64,000 nucleotides of DNA from PALSA-693 sp963781155 (GTDB lineage: Bacteria > Actinomycetota > Acidimicrobiia > Acidimicrobiales > Palsa-688): the NCBI GenBank assembly GCA_963781155.1, contig CAWAEC010000012.1:620001-684000 (forward strand). The letters run 5' to 3'. Below are positions 18,467 through 28,226 of this stretch, in pieces. The stretch's first letter is position 1; each line of letters starts with the position of its first letter. The position numbers were made by a program, and so were the translations under genes. Below the pieces are notes generated by a model that did no database searches, was not told where the DNA came from, and saw only the letters and a program-made list of their open reading frames with translations.

Positions 18467-19579
18467 TCATTTCGTCACTGAGGGCGGTGCCAGGTATGGG
18501 AAGGTTTTTGTTCCCTCTGCGGCTGCGTGATCGATACCCTGGTGAATTCGCGGTCCGCGTCCGCCGTTGATTAGCACGGTGTACATGGTGTCGATGAAGT
18601 TGTCGTTCAGGGAGCGGCCGCCGCAGGTGCTGGGCGTTCGGCCGTGCAATGCGTCCATCTCGATGTCGAAGTAGCTCCGCTCTGAGTACGGCTTTGACCC
18701 GTCAACGACCAGGAAATCCTGGAGTAGCAGTTCCGTGAGCGGATGGCTGCCGCTCTGGTCGATTGGCCAGGCGATGTGACCATCGAGGCTGTCCCAGAAG
18801 GCCAGGTTGGCGTTGAGCCTGGCCCGATACGCACCCATGTAACCGTGCCCGAGGTGGAATGCGTCTTCGGAGTTGTAGAGATCGCGGATATCCAAATCAC
18901 GATTGACGGTGTCGTACTCTTGCATCCCCATCGTGATGTTCTTGATCTCGGGCCGACCGACGCGTTCCAGACGAACGGGCAGCTTGCCGGCTACCAGAGT
19001 CTCGCCGACAACAGCGACCAGCGATTCGGGTTTGACTATGGTTTCACAGGGCAGATCGACGACGACCGAGAGCACGTTCCAGCCGTCTACGGTGTTTTCG
19101 CCCACGTCGGGGAAGTCGATTCGCCGATTGGACACCATCTTCTGCCATGCCCCCAGATCGAAGATAAACGGATCGGAGCGCAGGCCGGCGAAGACTCGTG
19201 GCCCTGTACTTTTGGCTTCCTCGCTGTCCACCGTGACGTTCACCTGGTCGCCGTTTGGCATGACACACCTGCCGACCTGCAGTGGGCGAGCACCGGTGGG
19301 TCGGTGGGTGGGGGATGCGAAATGGAATCGGAAGGTGAATTCGTCGTCGCCGACCACGAAGCACCCCGGTTGAGACATCTGAGCAGCGATGGTTATCGGC
19401 CGGACGCGCAGTCGAAAGTCCATCGCGTCCGAGAAGGCCGCGTCGGCGGGCGCGTGTGGGTGCACGTTCATGGCCATCACGAGATTGCCGGGTGTCTCTG
19501 GGCTCGGGAAGGCGTACACATCGGTGATGTCGCCGTGCGGATGGGCCATGGCTCGGGGGCCAGAAAAGTGATCGGACAT
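18467..19579 (-). CDS. DUF4331 family protein
   Basis: A 370-residue protein whose opening (GDITDVYAFPSPETPGNLVM) is the hallmark of the DUF4331 family, followed by the expected beta-rich FTFRFHFASPTHRP and a late conserved ENTVDGWNVLSVVVDLP. The ATG at 19579 has AGGAGG seven to eight bases upstream. No signal peptide is evident, although many relatives are secreted. The biochemical role of the family is unknown. Its upstream promoter region is cut off about 20 bases before the start by the remnant of a serine recombinase, so its expression may now be altered. Confidence 0.85.
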   Translation of the reverse strand: MSDHFSGPRAMAHPHGDITDVYAFPSPETPGNLVMAMNVHPHAPADAAFSDAMDFRLRVRPITIAAQMSQPGCFVVGDDEFTFRFHFASPTHRPTGARPLQVGRCVMPNGDQVNVTVDSEEAKSTGPRVFAGLRSDPFIFDLGAWQKMVSNRRIDFPDVGENTVDGWNVLSVVVDLPCETIVKPESLVAVVGETLVAGKLPVRLERVGRPEIKNITMGMQEYDTVNRDLDIRDLYNSEDAFHLGHGYMGAYRARLNANLAFWDSLDGHIAWPIDQSGSHPLTELLLQDFLVVDGSKPYSERSYFDIEMDALHGRTPSTCGGRSLNDNFIDTMYTVLINGGRGPRIHQGIDHAAAEGTKTFPYLAPPSVTK

Positions 19580-19599
19580 CGCTCAACCTCCTAAGACTC

Positions 19600-20814
19600 T
19601 GTCTCAACGACCATCGAACGGACCCGGCGTGGCAAGGCTTTCAGGGCTCGGGCCGGCACCGTGAACGTACTCTCCGGCGCCCCCTACGGGTTCCGCTACA
19701 TCCGTCGCAGCGACTTATCCGAAGCCCGTTACGAAATCCTCGAAGACGAAGCCCAAGCGGTGCGCGAGGTCTTCCGCCGCTACACCGAGGATCAGTTGTC
19801 CATCGGCGAGGTGGCCCGCTGGTTGACCGGCGAGAAGATCCCGACCCGCACCGGCAAGGAGCGCTGGGATCGCTCGGTCATCTGGGGGATGCTCAAGAAC
19901 CCGGCCTATGTGGGCCGCGCCGCCTTCTCCAAGACCGGCATGACCGACAAACGACCGGCCATCAACCGCCAGGCCCGCCTGCAAGGACGCAGCGTCTCGC
20001 GTCGCCACGCCAAATACCATCGCCCGAATGAGGAGTGGATCACCATCGCCGTGCCGGCCATCGTCTCAGACCAGGTGTTCGAGTCGGCCGGGCGGCGGCT
20101 GGCCGAGAACCGCCGCTTCGCCGCCCGCAACAGCAAACAACCAAGCCTGCTCATGGGCCTCGCCGCCTGCCAGTCCTGCGGTTACGCCTACTACCGCACC
20201 TCGACACGGACCGCCAAGCGCAAGATCTACTACTACCGTTGCCTGGGCTCAGACGACTACCGCTACCCGGGAGGCCGCGTCTGCGACAACAAGCCCGTTC
20301 GCGCCGACTACCTCGACGACATCGTGTGGGGACAGGTCACCGCCCTGCTGGCCGACCCCGCCCTCGCGCGAGCTGAACTCGACCGCCGCCTGACCGACAT
20401 GCGCGCCATGAACCCGGCTACCTCCGAGCGCACCCGGCTAGAGCGCGACCTCACACGAACCACCAAAGCAATCACCCGACTCGTCAACGCCTACCAGGAA
20501 GACCTGCTCACCCTCACGGAGCTGCGCGCACGCATGCCCGGATCTGCGCGCCAAACAAACCAGTCTGCAAGCCTCTATGGACGCTCTCGAAGCGCAGCTG
20601 CTCGACCAAGACACCTACCTCAAGTTGGCCGAGAACCTCGACAGCTTCCTCGCCCAGCTGCGCGACACCAGCGAGACAACGACGGTCGAGAATCGCCAGA
20701 AAGTCTTACGCAGCGTGGTCAAAGAAGTCCTCGTCGGACCCGAGCGCATCATCATCCGACACTCCATCCCCGTGCGAGACCACCCCTTTCTGAACCCCGG
20801 TTATCCATTGCGTT
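19600..20814 (+). pseudogene. Large serine recombinase lacking its catalytic domain
   Basis: The frame carries the recombinase domain and zinc ribbon of a large serine recombinase: TRRGKAFRARAGTVNVLSGA, PYGFRYIRRSDLS, WLTGEKIPTRTGKERWDRSV, then CQSCGYAYYRTSTRTAKRK. The N-terminal resolvase domain with the nucleophilic serine is absent, because similarity begins at about 19600 right next to the DUF4331 start region. A frameshift near 20540 moves the coiled-coil tail (LLDQDTYLKLAENLDSFLAQ) to another frame. Similarity ends near 20810, where a group II intron reverse transcriptase fragment begins. It cannot catalyse recombination. Confidence 0.8.
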
Positions 20815-21508
20815 GGGGGGGTCGTCTCGCCCGTTTTGGCCAACCTGTTCATGCACTACGCGTTCGACAAATGGATGAACCGGGGACACCCAGACGTCCG
20901 TTCGAGGGCTACGCGGACGACATCGTCGCTCACTGCGACACCGAGGAACAGGCTCAAAACCTGTGGGCCTCGATGGCCGAGCGGCTCGAGTCCCTGGGCC
21001 TCGAGCTTCACCCCGAGAAGACCAAGGTCGTGCTCTGCAAGGACGCGAACCAGCCCGGGCGGTCGGAGCATGTGAGCTTCGACTTCTTGGGCTCACCTTC
21101 CGGGGCCGCCTGACCAAGGGGCCATATGGCTATTTTGCCGGCTTCAGCCCTGCCATCTCGGCCGCGGCGAAGCAGGCCAAGGGCCTCCAGATCAGATCCT
21201 GGCATCTCAGTCGTCGAACCGGCGAGGACCTGTCCAGCATCGCCGGGCAGATCAACCCTGTCGTGCGGGGCTGGATCAACTATTACCGAGCCTTCTACCG
21301 CTCCGAGTTGCGCTTCCTCGCATGGCGTATCAACGAGCACCTGACTCGCTGGGCCACGCACAAGTTCAAGCGGTTCCGCAAGAGATACCTTCGGGCGATG
21401 GAATGGCTGCAGCGGATCTACCGCCGCGACCCCAAACTGTTCGCCCACTGGCAACTCATTGCATTCACCAACGGCCGGACTGTGGGGGCCGGATGACGGG
21501 AGACGGTC
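20815..21508 (+). pseudogene. Group II intron maturase fragment (first intron)
   Basis: The 3' part of a group II intron-encoded reverse transcriptase/maturase. It starts abruptly at GGVVSPVLANLFMHYAFD, continues FEGYADDIVAHCDTEEQAQN with the catalytic YADD, then LLGLTFRGRLTKGPYGYFAG and the maturase domain INPVVRGWINYYRAFYRSEL, ending at 21496. Two frame breaks (about 20895 in a T run, about 21093 in a G run) look like single-base losses. A domain V-like run (GCCGGATGACGGGAGAC) follows the stop at about 21489 and is cut off near 21508. Everything upstream of RT motif 4 is missing. Confidence 0.8.
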
Positions 21509-21509
21509 A

Positions 21510-23478
21510 GAGCGCCGGGATAAACCGGCATGGAGTTGAGGATGAAAGAGCCTTACATCGAAGGACTAGCGAACCACGATGACCCCGAGTCATGCGTCGG
21601 CGTCCGCAAGGACGTCGGCGAAGCGTTGACAGGGGCACGTGCAGGCAGGGCTATTGAGCCGCGAAATCACCTAATTCGGGGTGCCGACGCTGTTGACAGA
21701 AGCGGAAGGCAACACCACCGGCCGCGTTATCGCGAGCTGCCGGCGGACCCCGCGCGGTCGAAGAACCCAGGCATGCACGGAAACTCCATGCGCGAGAACC
21801 GGGAGATCCCATGCTCGTCCGTCGGGCCGATCACCAGGCGGGCCGCTCAGGGAAGGCCAAGGCCGCACGCCTGAGATGCACGAGCGTGGGAAGTCAGACA
21901 GGCCCGTAGTACCTGCGAAGCTGCCGAACAACACCGGGTCACCGGGAGCGGAGGCGGTGGAGGGAAGGGGCCTGGCCGAGGGGAACACGACCAGCTCGAC
22001 ACACCCCGGACACAGCGCCGGAGCAAGGCGTGCCAAGCGGGCTGGATCGTGTGCGGGAAGCAGCACGGAAGGACAAGGATGCGCGGTTCACGGCGCTGTT
22101 GCACCATGTCACGCCGGCCCGTCTGTATGCGGCCTACCTGGCGATACGCCCCCAGGCCGCACCGGGGGTGGACGGGGTGACGTGGGCGTCCTACGGGCAT
22201 GAACCTGGAGGCCAACCTCGGGGATCTGAACGCCAGGGTGCACAGTGGCGCCTACCGGGCGAGGCCATCTCGCAGGGCGTACATCCCCAAGGCAGACGGC
22301 AGGCAGCGGCCGCTTGGCATCGCTGCGCTGGAGGACAAGATCGTCCAGCGGGCCGTGGTCGAGGTGCTCAACGCCGTCTACGAGGAGGACTTCCTGGGCT
22401 TCTCCTACGGGTTCCGACCGGGGCGCCGTCCGCATGACGCGCTCGATGCGCTGGCGGTCGGCATCGAACGGAAGAAGGTGAACTGGGTGCTCGACGCGGA
22501 TCTCCGCGATTTCTTCTCCACGCTCGATCAGGCGTGGCTGATGAAGTTTCTCGAGCACCGCATCGCGGACAAGCGGGTCCTACGACTCATCCGAAAGTGG
22601 CTGAGCGCAGGGGTCATCGAGGACGGGAAATGGTCCGAGACGCCAGAGGGGTCACCGCAGGGGGCATCGGTCTCGCCGTTGCTCGCCAACGTGTATCTGC
22701 ACTACGTCTTTGACCGGTGGGTCCGACAGTGGAGACGCCGGCAGGCCCGTGGCGACGTGATCGTCGTAAGGTTCGCCGATGACTTCATCGTCGGTTTCGA
22801 GTATCAACGAGACGCCGAGCGGTTCCTCGTTGAGCTTCGCGAGCGGTTGGCGAGGTTCAAACTGGAGCTGCATCCCGAGAAGACCAGGTTGATCCAGTTC
22901 GGGCGCTTCGCCGCCCATGACCGGGCAGCCCAGGGCCTCGGGAAGCCGGAGACGTTCGACTTCTTGGGCCTTACGCACATTTGCGCAAAGTCGAGAGGCG
23001 GGCGGTTCATGCTCAAGCGGATCACGATCTCGAAGCGGATGCGGTCCAAGCTGCACGAGGTCAAGGACCAACTGCATCGAGGCCGGCACCGGCCCGTGCC
23101 CGAACAGGGACGGTGGCTGGCAAGCGTGGTGCGAGGCCATCTCGCCTACTACGCCGTGCCAGGCAACATCAAGGCGGCAAGGGCGTTCCGGGACCAAGCG
23201 ATCCGGCACTGGTTCAAAGCGCTACGGCGCCGCAGCCAGCGCCACCGCCTGGGCTGGACACGCATGGACCGCCTGGCCGTCCGATGGCTCCCGCCTGCCC
23301 GCATCATGCAACCCTGGCCATCCATACGCTTCAACGCTCGGACCTGAGGCAGGAGCCCAGTGCGGTAGTCCCGCTCGCTGGGATCTGTGCGGGGGGCCGC
23401 CCGCAAGGGCGGTCCCTACCGCAATCGTCCGGGATCCGTGGGAGCGGCGGGGGGTGCGATTCCCCCCGTCGACTCACC
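21510..23478 (+). mobile_element. Group II intron (second, nearly full-length)
   Basis: A retroelement of about 2 kb: a structured 5' part (about 21510-21875), the maturase gene (21876-23347), and a 3' ribozyme end. The domain V hairpin at about 23381-23429 has a GGGCCGCCC arm, a GCAA tetraloop and a GGGCGGTCCC arm. Domain VI follows with a GGGGGG/CCCCCC stem (about 23446-23467). The exact 5' and 3' ends are estimates. Its left end interrupts the domain V-like sequence of the preceding intron fragment, so it appears to have inserted into the older copy. Confidence 0.7.
21876..23347 (+). pseudogene. ltrA: Group II intron-encoded reverse transcriptase/maturase, frameshifted
   Basis: The start is the ATG at 21876 (MHERGKSDRPVVPAKLPNNT). 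The main frame from 22199 carries PSRRAYIPKADGRQRPLGIA, DLRDFFSTLDQAWL, SPQGASVSPLLANVYLHYVF, the catalytic RFADDFIVGF and the X domain up to PARIMQPWPSIRFNART. The protein promotes intron splicing and reverse-transcribes it into new DNA sites. No HNH endonuclease domain follows. Between 21970 and 22200 the frame changes three times (near 21985, 22040 and 22195), each consistent with one base gained or lost, so the N-terminus is split. The family identification is firm; activity is doubtful unless these are sequence errors. Confidence 0.85.
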
Positions 23479-23681
23479 CGGCTTCCCGGCGCGCGCCAGG
23501 CTGCGCTCGGCTGTGCCAGATGAGATGATCTGGATGCTGTGGCCGGCCTGAGCGTCATACTCCGCAAACCCGCCTTCATGGGCCAGACGTGAAGCCTCCC
23601 GCACTGCCTGGCGTGCTCACCGGCATTCTGGCCATCTGGAAGCCCGCGTCTAAGCGGTGGGCACTCCGCATGTGTCTGAAG

Positions 23682-24760
23682 CTATTTCGGGGGGCGCCCC
23701 TCCCTGGGGCGGACGGGCGGGATGGCTGGGTCGCGGGTCATGCGGGGGCATGACCAGTTGGCTGGCACCACGTCGAGTAGGCGAGCCAGCGCGTATGCGG
23801 CTTGCTCGTAGTTGAGGCGCCAACCCACGAAGTCGGGCCACGCGTCGGACGGGTCTCGTTCGATCGGGAAGTCGTCCCTTCGCATGCGCTCGACCGCCGC
23901 GAGGAACTCCTCATAGGTCAGCGTGATTCGAGTGTCGGGGTCTGGCTCGTCTGGGACATGGATGCCGATTGCGTTGGCTATCTGGTTGAAACAGAGAAAG
24001 CCTGAGCGGAGGAACAGGCGAGCTGGTACGACGGGTGCTGACTGGGGCGATAGGGCCAGGACAGGACGACAGCGGACGAGGTGATCGGAAACGCACCAGG
24101 GGTGGGTAGTCGCTGTGGCTTTCCGCCACGTCGGCCGCCCAGCGTTCCCATCGGGCGTACAGATCGAGCAGGGTGTCGAGGGTGGACACGCCCGACCCGA
24201 GGGCGTAGTGGGTCCGGGCCAGCAGTTCGGGACCCCAGGAGGGGACACCGGACCGGGCGTTGAGCAACGCCACCTCGGTCTCTCTGCGGTTGAAGGCCCC
24301 GCACAAGGTCGGCAGGTAGGCGATCTGCAGAGAGACGATGATCAGGCCGGACGCGGCCGCGAGGTAGACAATGACCCGGGAGCGCCGCTCGGCGGGGCCG
24401 CGAACCCCAGGGTGAACAACGACGAGCCCGCGAGTGTGAGCGCCGCTGCGAAGCCGCCCGATATGAACGGCCAGAACAGAAGCGCGAACCCGACCACGTC
24501 CGCGCCCAGCCAACCGATCGGTTGAGCGATGAGGCTCGATGCGCCTTCTCCGGCCCTCAGCCGATCCCGTTTCCTGCAGTCCGCAATGCCGGAGGTCAGG
24601 AACTGAAACGTTCTGGCGACGAGAGGTTGGGCCCAACTGGTCAACCAGCCGCCGACGGGCCGGGGGCACGATCAGAGTAGCGACCACGCTCACTCCCGTC
24701 GTCAATACGAGCAGGCCCCCGACCGCCGCGGCCACCGAACGAGCCAATAACGGACACCTC
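23682..24760 (-). pseudogene. Broken channel-like membrane protein
   Basis: Several overlapping minus-strand frames form one membrane protein. Near 24700 it reads VGGLLVLTTGVSVVATLIV, then ADVVGFALLFWPFISGGFAA with GSSLFTLGFA, a pore-loop-like segment reminiscent of potassium channels, then SGLIIVSLQIAYLPTLCGAF. The large soluble C-terminal part includes ELLARTHYALGSGVSTLDTL, ERWAADVAESHSDYPPLV and WPDFVGWRLNYEQAAYALAR, ending at 23682. Frame changes near 24640, 24380 and 24060 break it. The ion-channel idea is inference from the pore-like motif flanked by two membrane helices. Confidence 0.6.
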
Positions 24761-25174
24761 CATGGGTCCTCCTTCGATTCATCAGCGGCGACGCCTCCGT
24801 CTCTAGCCAACTCGTAAGCGGCGGGTACCTGACGCGGCGGCACGGACCGAGAGCTCCGGAGGCGGTCCGGGCTCGAGTGGACCTGGCTGCAACTGATGTC
24901 GGAGCCGTTCACCAAGCCCGTCGGTGTCCCGATGGTCCTGATCCGCGCCTTTCTGTAGAACGTCGGTGTGGCATGCCATCCTGGCTTGCCAGCAGCCGGG
25001 GCGATGTTCACGCTGGCGAGTGTCGGAGCAGATCACCGGTTCCGGGTGAGGCTGCGCTCAGACGACCGCATAAGGATCCGGCGGGGCCACGATTCAGAGG
25101 CTGGAACGCGTTTTTGAGAGTCTTGTGTAGTGTGAGTCCTGTGTTGGGCCCTTAGCAGGAAAGGGGTTCCACGG
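24761..25174. other. Intergenic stretch upstream of epoxide hydrolase
   Basis: About 410 bases between two divergent genes. No domain-bearing frame is seen. It should hold the promoter of the epoxide hydrolase gene; GGAAAGGGG at about 25160 is its ribosome site. Confidence 0.45.
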
Positions 25175-26413
25175 ATGACCTCCAGCACCACAGCGGAAGG
25201 CTCGAATGTCAGTATTCGTCCCTTCCAGATCGACATCCCGGAGGAGTCGCTGCAGGAGCTCCGCCGGCGTGTGGCGACACCGCGCTGGCCCGACCGTGAG
25301 ACCGTCGACGATCGCACCCAGGGCATACAGCTGGCAAGGGTGCAGCACCTCGTCGACTACTGGGCCACTGATTACGACTGGGGCAACCTCGAGGCCAGGA
25401 TGAAAGAGTTCCCCCAGTTCATCACGGAGATCGACGGGCTCGACATCCATTTCATCCATGTCCGCTCGCCTCATGCGAACGCGCTGCCGCTGATCATGAC
25501 CCACGGCTGGCCGGGCTCGTTCCTCGAGTTCGTGAAGGTGATCGGGCCGCTTAGCGATCCCAAATCCCATGGAGCCGGGGCAGAGGACGCGTTCGATCTG
25601 GTCGTGCCGTCAATGCCCGGGTTCGGCTTCTCCGCCCGGCCGCAGGCGTCAGGCTGGAATCCCGAACGCATCGCCGGCGCGTGGGCTGAGCTGATGAGGC
25701 GGCTGGGCTATCGGCGCTATGTTTCACAGGGCGGCGACTGGGGTGCGGTCGTCACGGACGTCTTGGGCCGCCAGGCCCCGGATGGTCTGGTTGGTATCCA
25801 CGTCACCACGTTGCTGGGAGCGATCGAACGGCCACCAACGGCGAACACGCAAACGGCGATTCCGCCCGAGGTCGCCGAGGCGCTCAAGAACGGCGAACCG
25901 CCGCCGGCGGGGCTGTCAGCCGAGGAAACCATCGCCTATGAGGCATCAAAGAGCTTTGCCGCGAGCGGCTCAGGCTTTCGGGCGATACAGGGCACACGCC
26001 CGCAGACGATCGGCTATTCGCTAGCGGACTCGCCGGTCGGCTTGGCCGCCTGGTTCTACGAGAAGTTCACGGAGTGGACCGACACGGACGGCGAACCCGA
26101 GCGCGCCCTCACGAAAGACGAGATGCTCGATGACATCACGCTTTACTGGCTCACGAACACCGCGGCGTCCTCGGCCCGCATCTACTGGGAGGACACCGCC
26201 CACAAAGCCAAGGTCGGCGGCGCGGTCTCGATCCCTGCAGCCGTGAGCAGGTTCCCACGAGAGATCATCCCCTTACCGCGCAACTGGGCCGAGCGCGCCT
26301 ACCCGAACCTCGTCTACTTCAACGAGCTCGACAGGGGCGGTCACTTCGCCGCCTGGGAACAACCGGAGCTTTTTGCGGGCGAGATGCGAGCGGCGTTCAG
26401 GTCGCTGCGCTAA
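25175..26413 (+). CDS. Epoxide hydrolase (EHN-domain alpha/beta hydrolase)
   Basis: A 412-residue epoxide hydrolase that would open epoxides to diols with an Asp nucleophile. The N-terminal EHN lid domain reads PFQIDIPEESLQELRRRVAT and YDWGNLEARMKEFPQF. HGWPGSFLEF supplies the oxyanion hole, GGDWGAVVTDVL the nucleophile (Asp about residue 188), and DRGGHFAAWEQPELF the catalytic His near the end. The lid tyrosine region is in TRPQTIGYSLADSP. The ATG at 25175 has GGAAAGGGG upstream. It pairs naturally with P450 oxidation chemistry and may detoxify or process an epoxide intermediate. A TetR gene lies 700 bases downstream. Confidence 0.92.
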   Translation: MTSSTTAEGSNVSIRPFQIDIPEESLQELRRRVATPRWPDRETVDDRTQGIQLARVQHLVDYWATDYDWGNLEARMKEFPQFITEIDGLDIHFIHVRSPHANALPLIMTHGWPGSFLEFVKVIGPLSDPKSHGAGAEDAFDLVVPSMPGFGFSARPQASGWNPERIAGAWAELMRRLGYRRYVSQGGDWGAVVTDVLGRQAPDGLVGIHVTTLLGAIERPPTANTQTAIPPEVAEALKNGEPPPAGLSAEETIAYEASKSFAASGSGFRAIQGTRPQTIGYSLADSPVGLAAWFYEKFTEWTDTDGEPERALTKDEMLDDITLYWLTNTAASSARIYWEDTAHKAKVGGAVSIPAAVSRFPREIIPLPRNWAERAYPNLVYFNELDRGGHFAAWEQPELFAGEMRAAFRSLR

Positions 26414-26494
26414 TCGGTGCACATCTGAAGCAGCCAGGACGCATCGAAGAGTCAAGCCACCACCGCAGTGGACCAAGGAGAAGGACTCGACAGC

Positions 26495-26926
26495 ATGAAC
26501 GCATCAGGATCATCTTCGCAGGGCCGGCGCGGCCGAAAGCCGCCTGCGGAGTCGGGCGCCGAACCGATCGTGACCACCACTGGCGGCCAGGTTCGCGGCC
26601 TGACCGCCGGCCGGCGGTTAAGTCTTCCGGCTGGCGCCACCGCAGGTCGCCGACGGGAGGAGCGGCATAGGGCAGGCCGCGGGAGATCGTCTAGCGCCTG
26701 GATCGGCGATGTCAAGACTCCGCGGCCCCGGCATCGAGTCCGTCTCCCTTTCCCTCCATTTGATCGGCTGATCAGCATGTCTAGGCCGCTGTTGCACCGT
26801 GTATCGCCGAGCATCGCGCTTGAAACATCCCAACCCGCAACCGAAGGTCCGATCGTGTTCAATCAAAATTACCCCACCGGGTGCTCGGTGATTCCCGGCG
26901 GCGGCGGCCAGACGTATCGGGAGTAG
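26495..26926 (+). pseudogene. Possible type B carboxylesterase relic
   Basis: The start of this frame (GAEPIVTTTGGQVRGLTAG) looks like the N-terminal strand of type B carboxylesterases, and in another frame just after it FRLAPPQVADGRS resembles the family's following AAPPVGDRRW block. The remainder (to 26926) is not recognisable. Only ~60 codons support the assignment, and it follows the epoxide hydrolase on the same strand. Confidence 0.35.
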
Positions 26927-26943
26927 GTCGTGTCAGGCTCGAA

Positions 26944-26967
26944 GTCCACTACCTCCAGTAAGTGGAC
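26944..26967. promoter_or_regulatory. Inverted repeat upstream of TetR gene
   Basis: Perfect 7-base arms GTCCACT and AGTGGAC are separated by ten bases, about 155 bases before the TetR start at 27121. It could be the operator for that regulator; the distance leaves this uncertain. Confidence 0.3.
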
Positions 26968-27120
26968 CCGCCGGAGGTCAAAATTCAGCTGGGGTCATTA
27001 TTCAGCCGTTGCCGACACGATGGATCCATCGCGAAAGGGTCCTCTCTCCTGAATGATGTCCAACGAGTCGCTTCGTGGCCCCTTGTCAGCGTCGCAGCCT
27101 TCGTGCCACACTCTGGGACA

Positions 27121-27762
27121 ATGGTGCCGATCATCTCCTCACCACTTGTAGAAGAGCTTCCGAAAGCAGATCTCCGCAGCCGCCGGAAGAGGGAGACCAG
27201 GCGTGCGCTGCGAGACGCGGCCTTGCGGCTCTTTGCTGAGCAGGGCTACGAGGAGACAACTGTCTCGCAGATTGCGGCCTCGGCAGGAATTGCAGAACGA
27301 ACCTTCTTTGTTCACTTTCCCTCCAAGGAAGATGTCCTCTTGAACGGTCGACATCGAGAGTTCGACGACTTTGACCGGGTCGTTGCCGCGGCGCCACCGG
27401 CGCTCTCCGATCTCGCGGCAGTAGAACTAGCCTTTACGCAGGTGATCGAACGCGGAGCGAACAGTGTCGGACACGCCATGACCTGCTGTCTGGTTCGCGC
27501 TGAGGCGTCGTCGGCGGTCGTGCGAGGAAAACGGCTGGAGCTCATGGAAAGAATTGCCAGCGCAGCGGCTAACGGTTTGAGTAAGCGTCACGGCGAAAAA
27601 CTCCCCAGTGCCACGACGGTGACCATGGCAGAGGTGGCTGCGAAGCTGTTATGGCTCGCCGTCGACGAGTGGACGACGGCCGGTCCCGACGACCTTGACT
27701 CCCTTGTCCAAAGGCGCTTCGCTCTGTTTCAGCAAGCAGCTTGGAGCGAACGCCGATTTTGA
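27121..27762 (+). CDS. TetR family transcriptional regulator
   Basis: A 213-residue TetR protein. The ATG at 27121 (MVPIISSPLVEELPKAD) is preferred over the upstream extension to 26962, which lacks family character. The DNA-binding domain reads ALRLFAEQGYEETTVSQIAA and AGIAERTFFVHFPSKEDVLL. It closely resembles the regulator at 33706-34428 (LFAERGYEETTVADIADRAE, FFAHFPTKEDVLFNG), so the two are paralogues. It follows the epoxide hydrolase region on the same strand and may control it. Confidence 0.9.
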   Translation: MVPIISSPLVEELPKADLRSRRKRETRRALRDAALRLFAEQGYEETTVSQIAASAGIAERTFFVHFPSKEDVLLNGRHREFDDFDRVVAAAPPALSDLAAVELAFTQVIERGANSVGHAMTCCLVRAEASSAVVRGKRLELMERIASAAANGLSKRHGEKLPSATTVTMAEVAAKLLWLAVDEWTTAGPDDLDSLVQRRFALFQQAAWSERRF

Positions 27763-28226
27763 CCCGGGACACATGGATAGCAATCGCCGCCGCGTTCAGC
27801 CCAGGACAGTGCAGGCCCAGTCTCGACACGGGAGGAACTGACCCTTCGGGCTGCACTCACGCCCCAGACACAACGTCGGTAACGAAGCGTCGGTGGCAGC
27901 AGTACTGAGTGCTGGCCACGCAGTCTGCGGTAAAAATGCGGTTGAAACCTTCGCCCATCAGCTCCAAGTGGTCGCAAGTGAGGAGAGGCAGTCGAACGCT
28001 GACCCTCGGGTTCCGACGGACCCTGGTCGTCAGCCCAGCGTCCGCGGAGGTCACAGGTGGGTCGTGAGGCTGGCTGCGGTGCCTGCTTAACCAATGCAGC
28101 AGTGGAGCCCCAGATGGCGTCGAAAACACCAGTTTGCGAGGATGTAGTGTCACGTGGCAACAGGGACAGCACCACACTGCCGCGATGTTGCCGACCGGAC
28201 CCCTACGCGTATTGGCCTGAGTTGCC
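27763..28226. other. Gene-free stretch before the IS1182-type element
   Basis: Overlapping open frames up to 156 codons occur on the minus strand (27857-28327) but have no recognisable domain and run into the insertion element. Nothing can be named. Confidence 0.4.
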
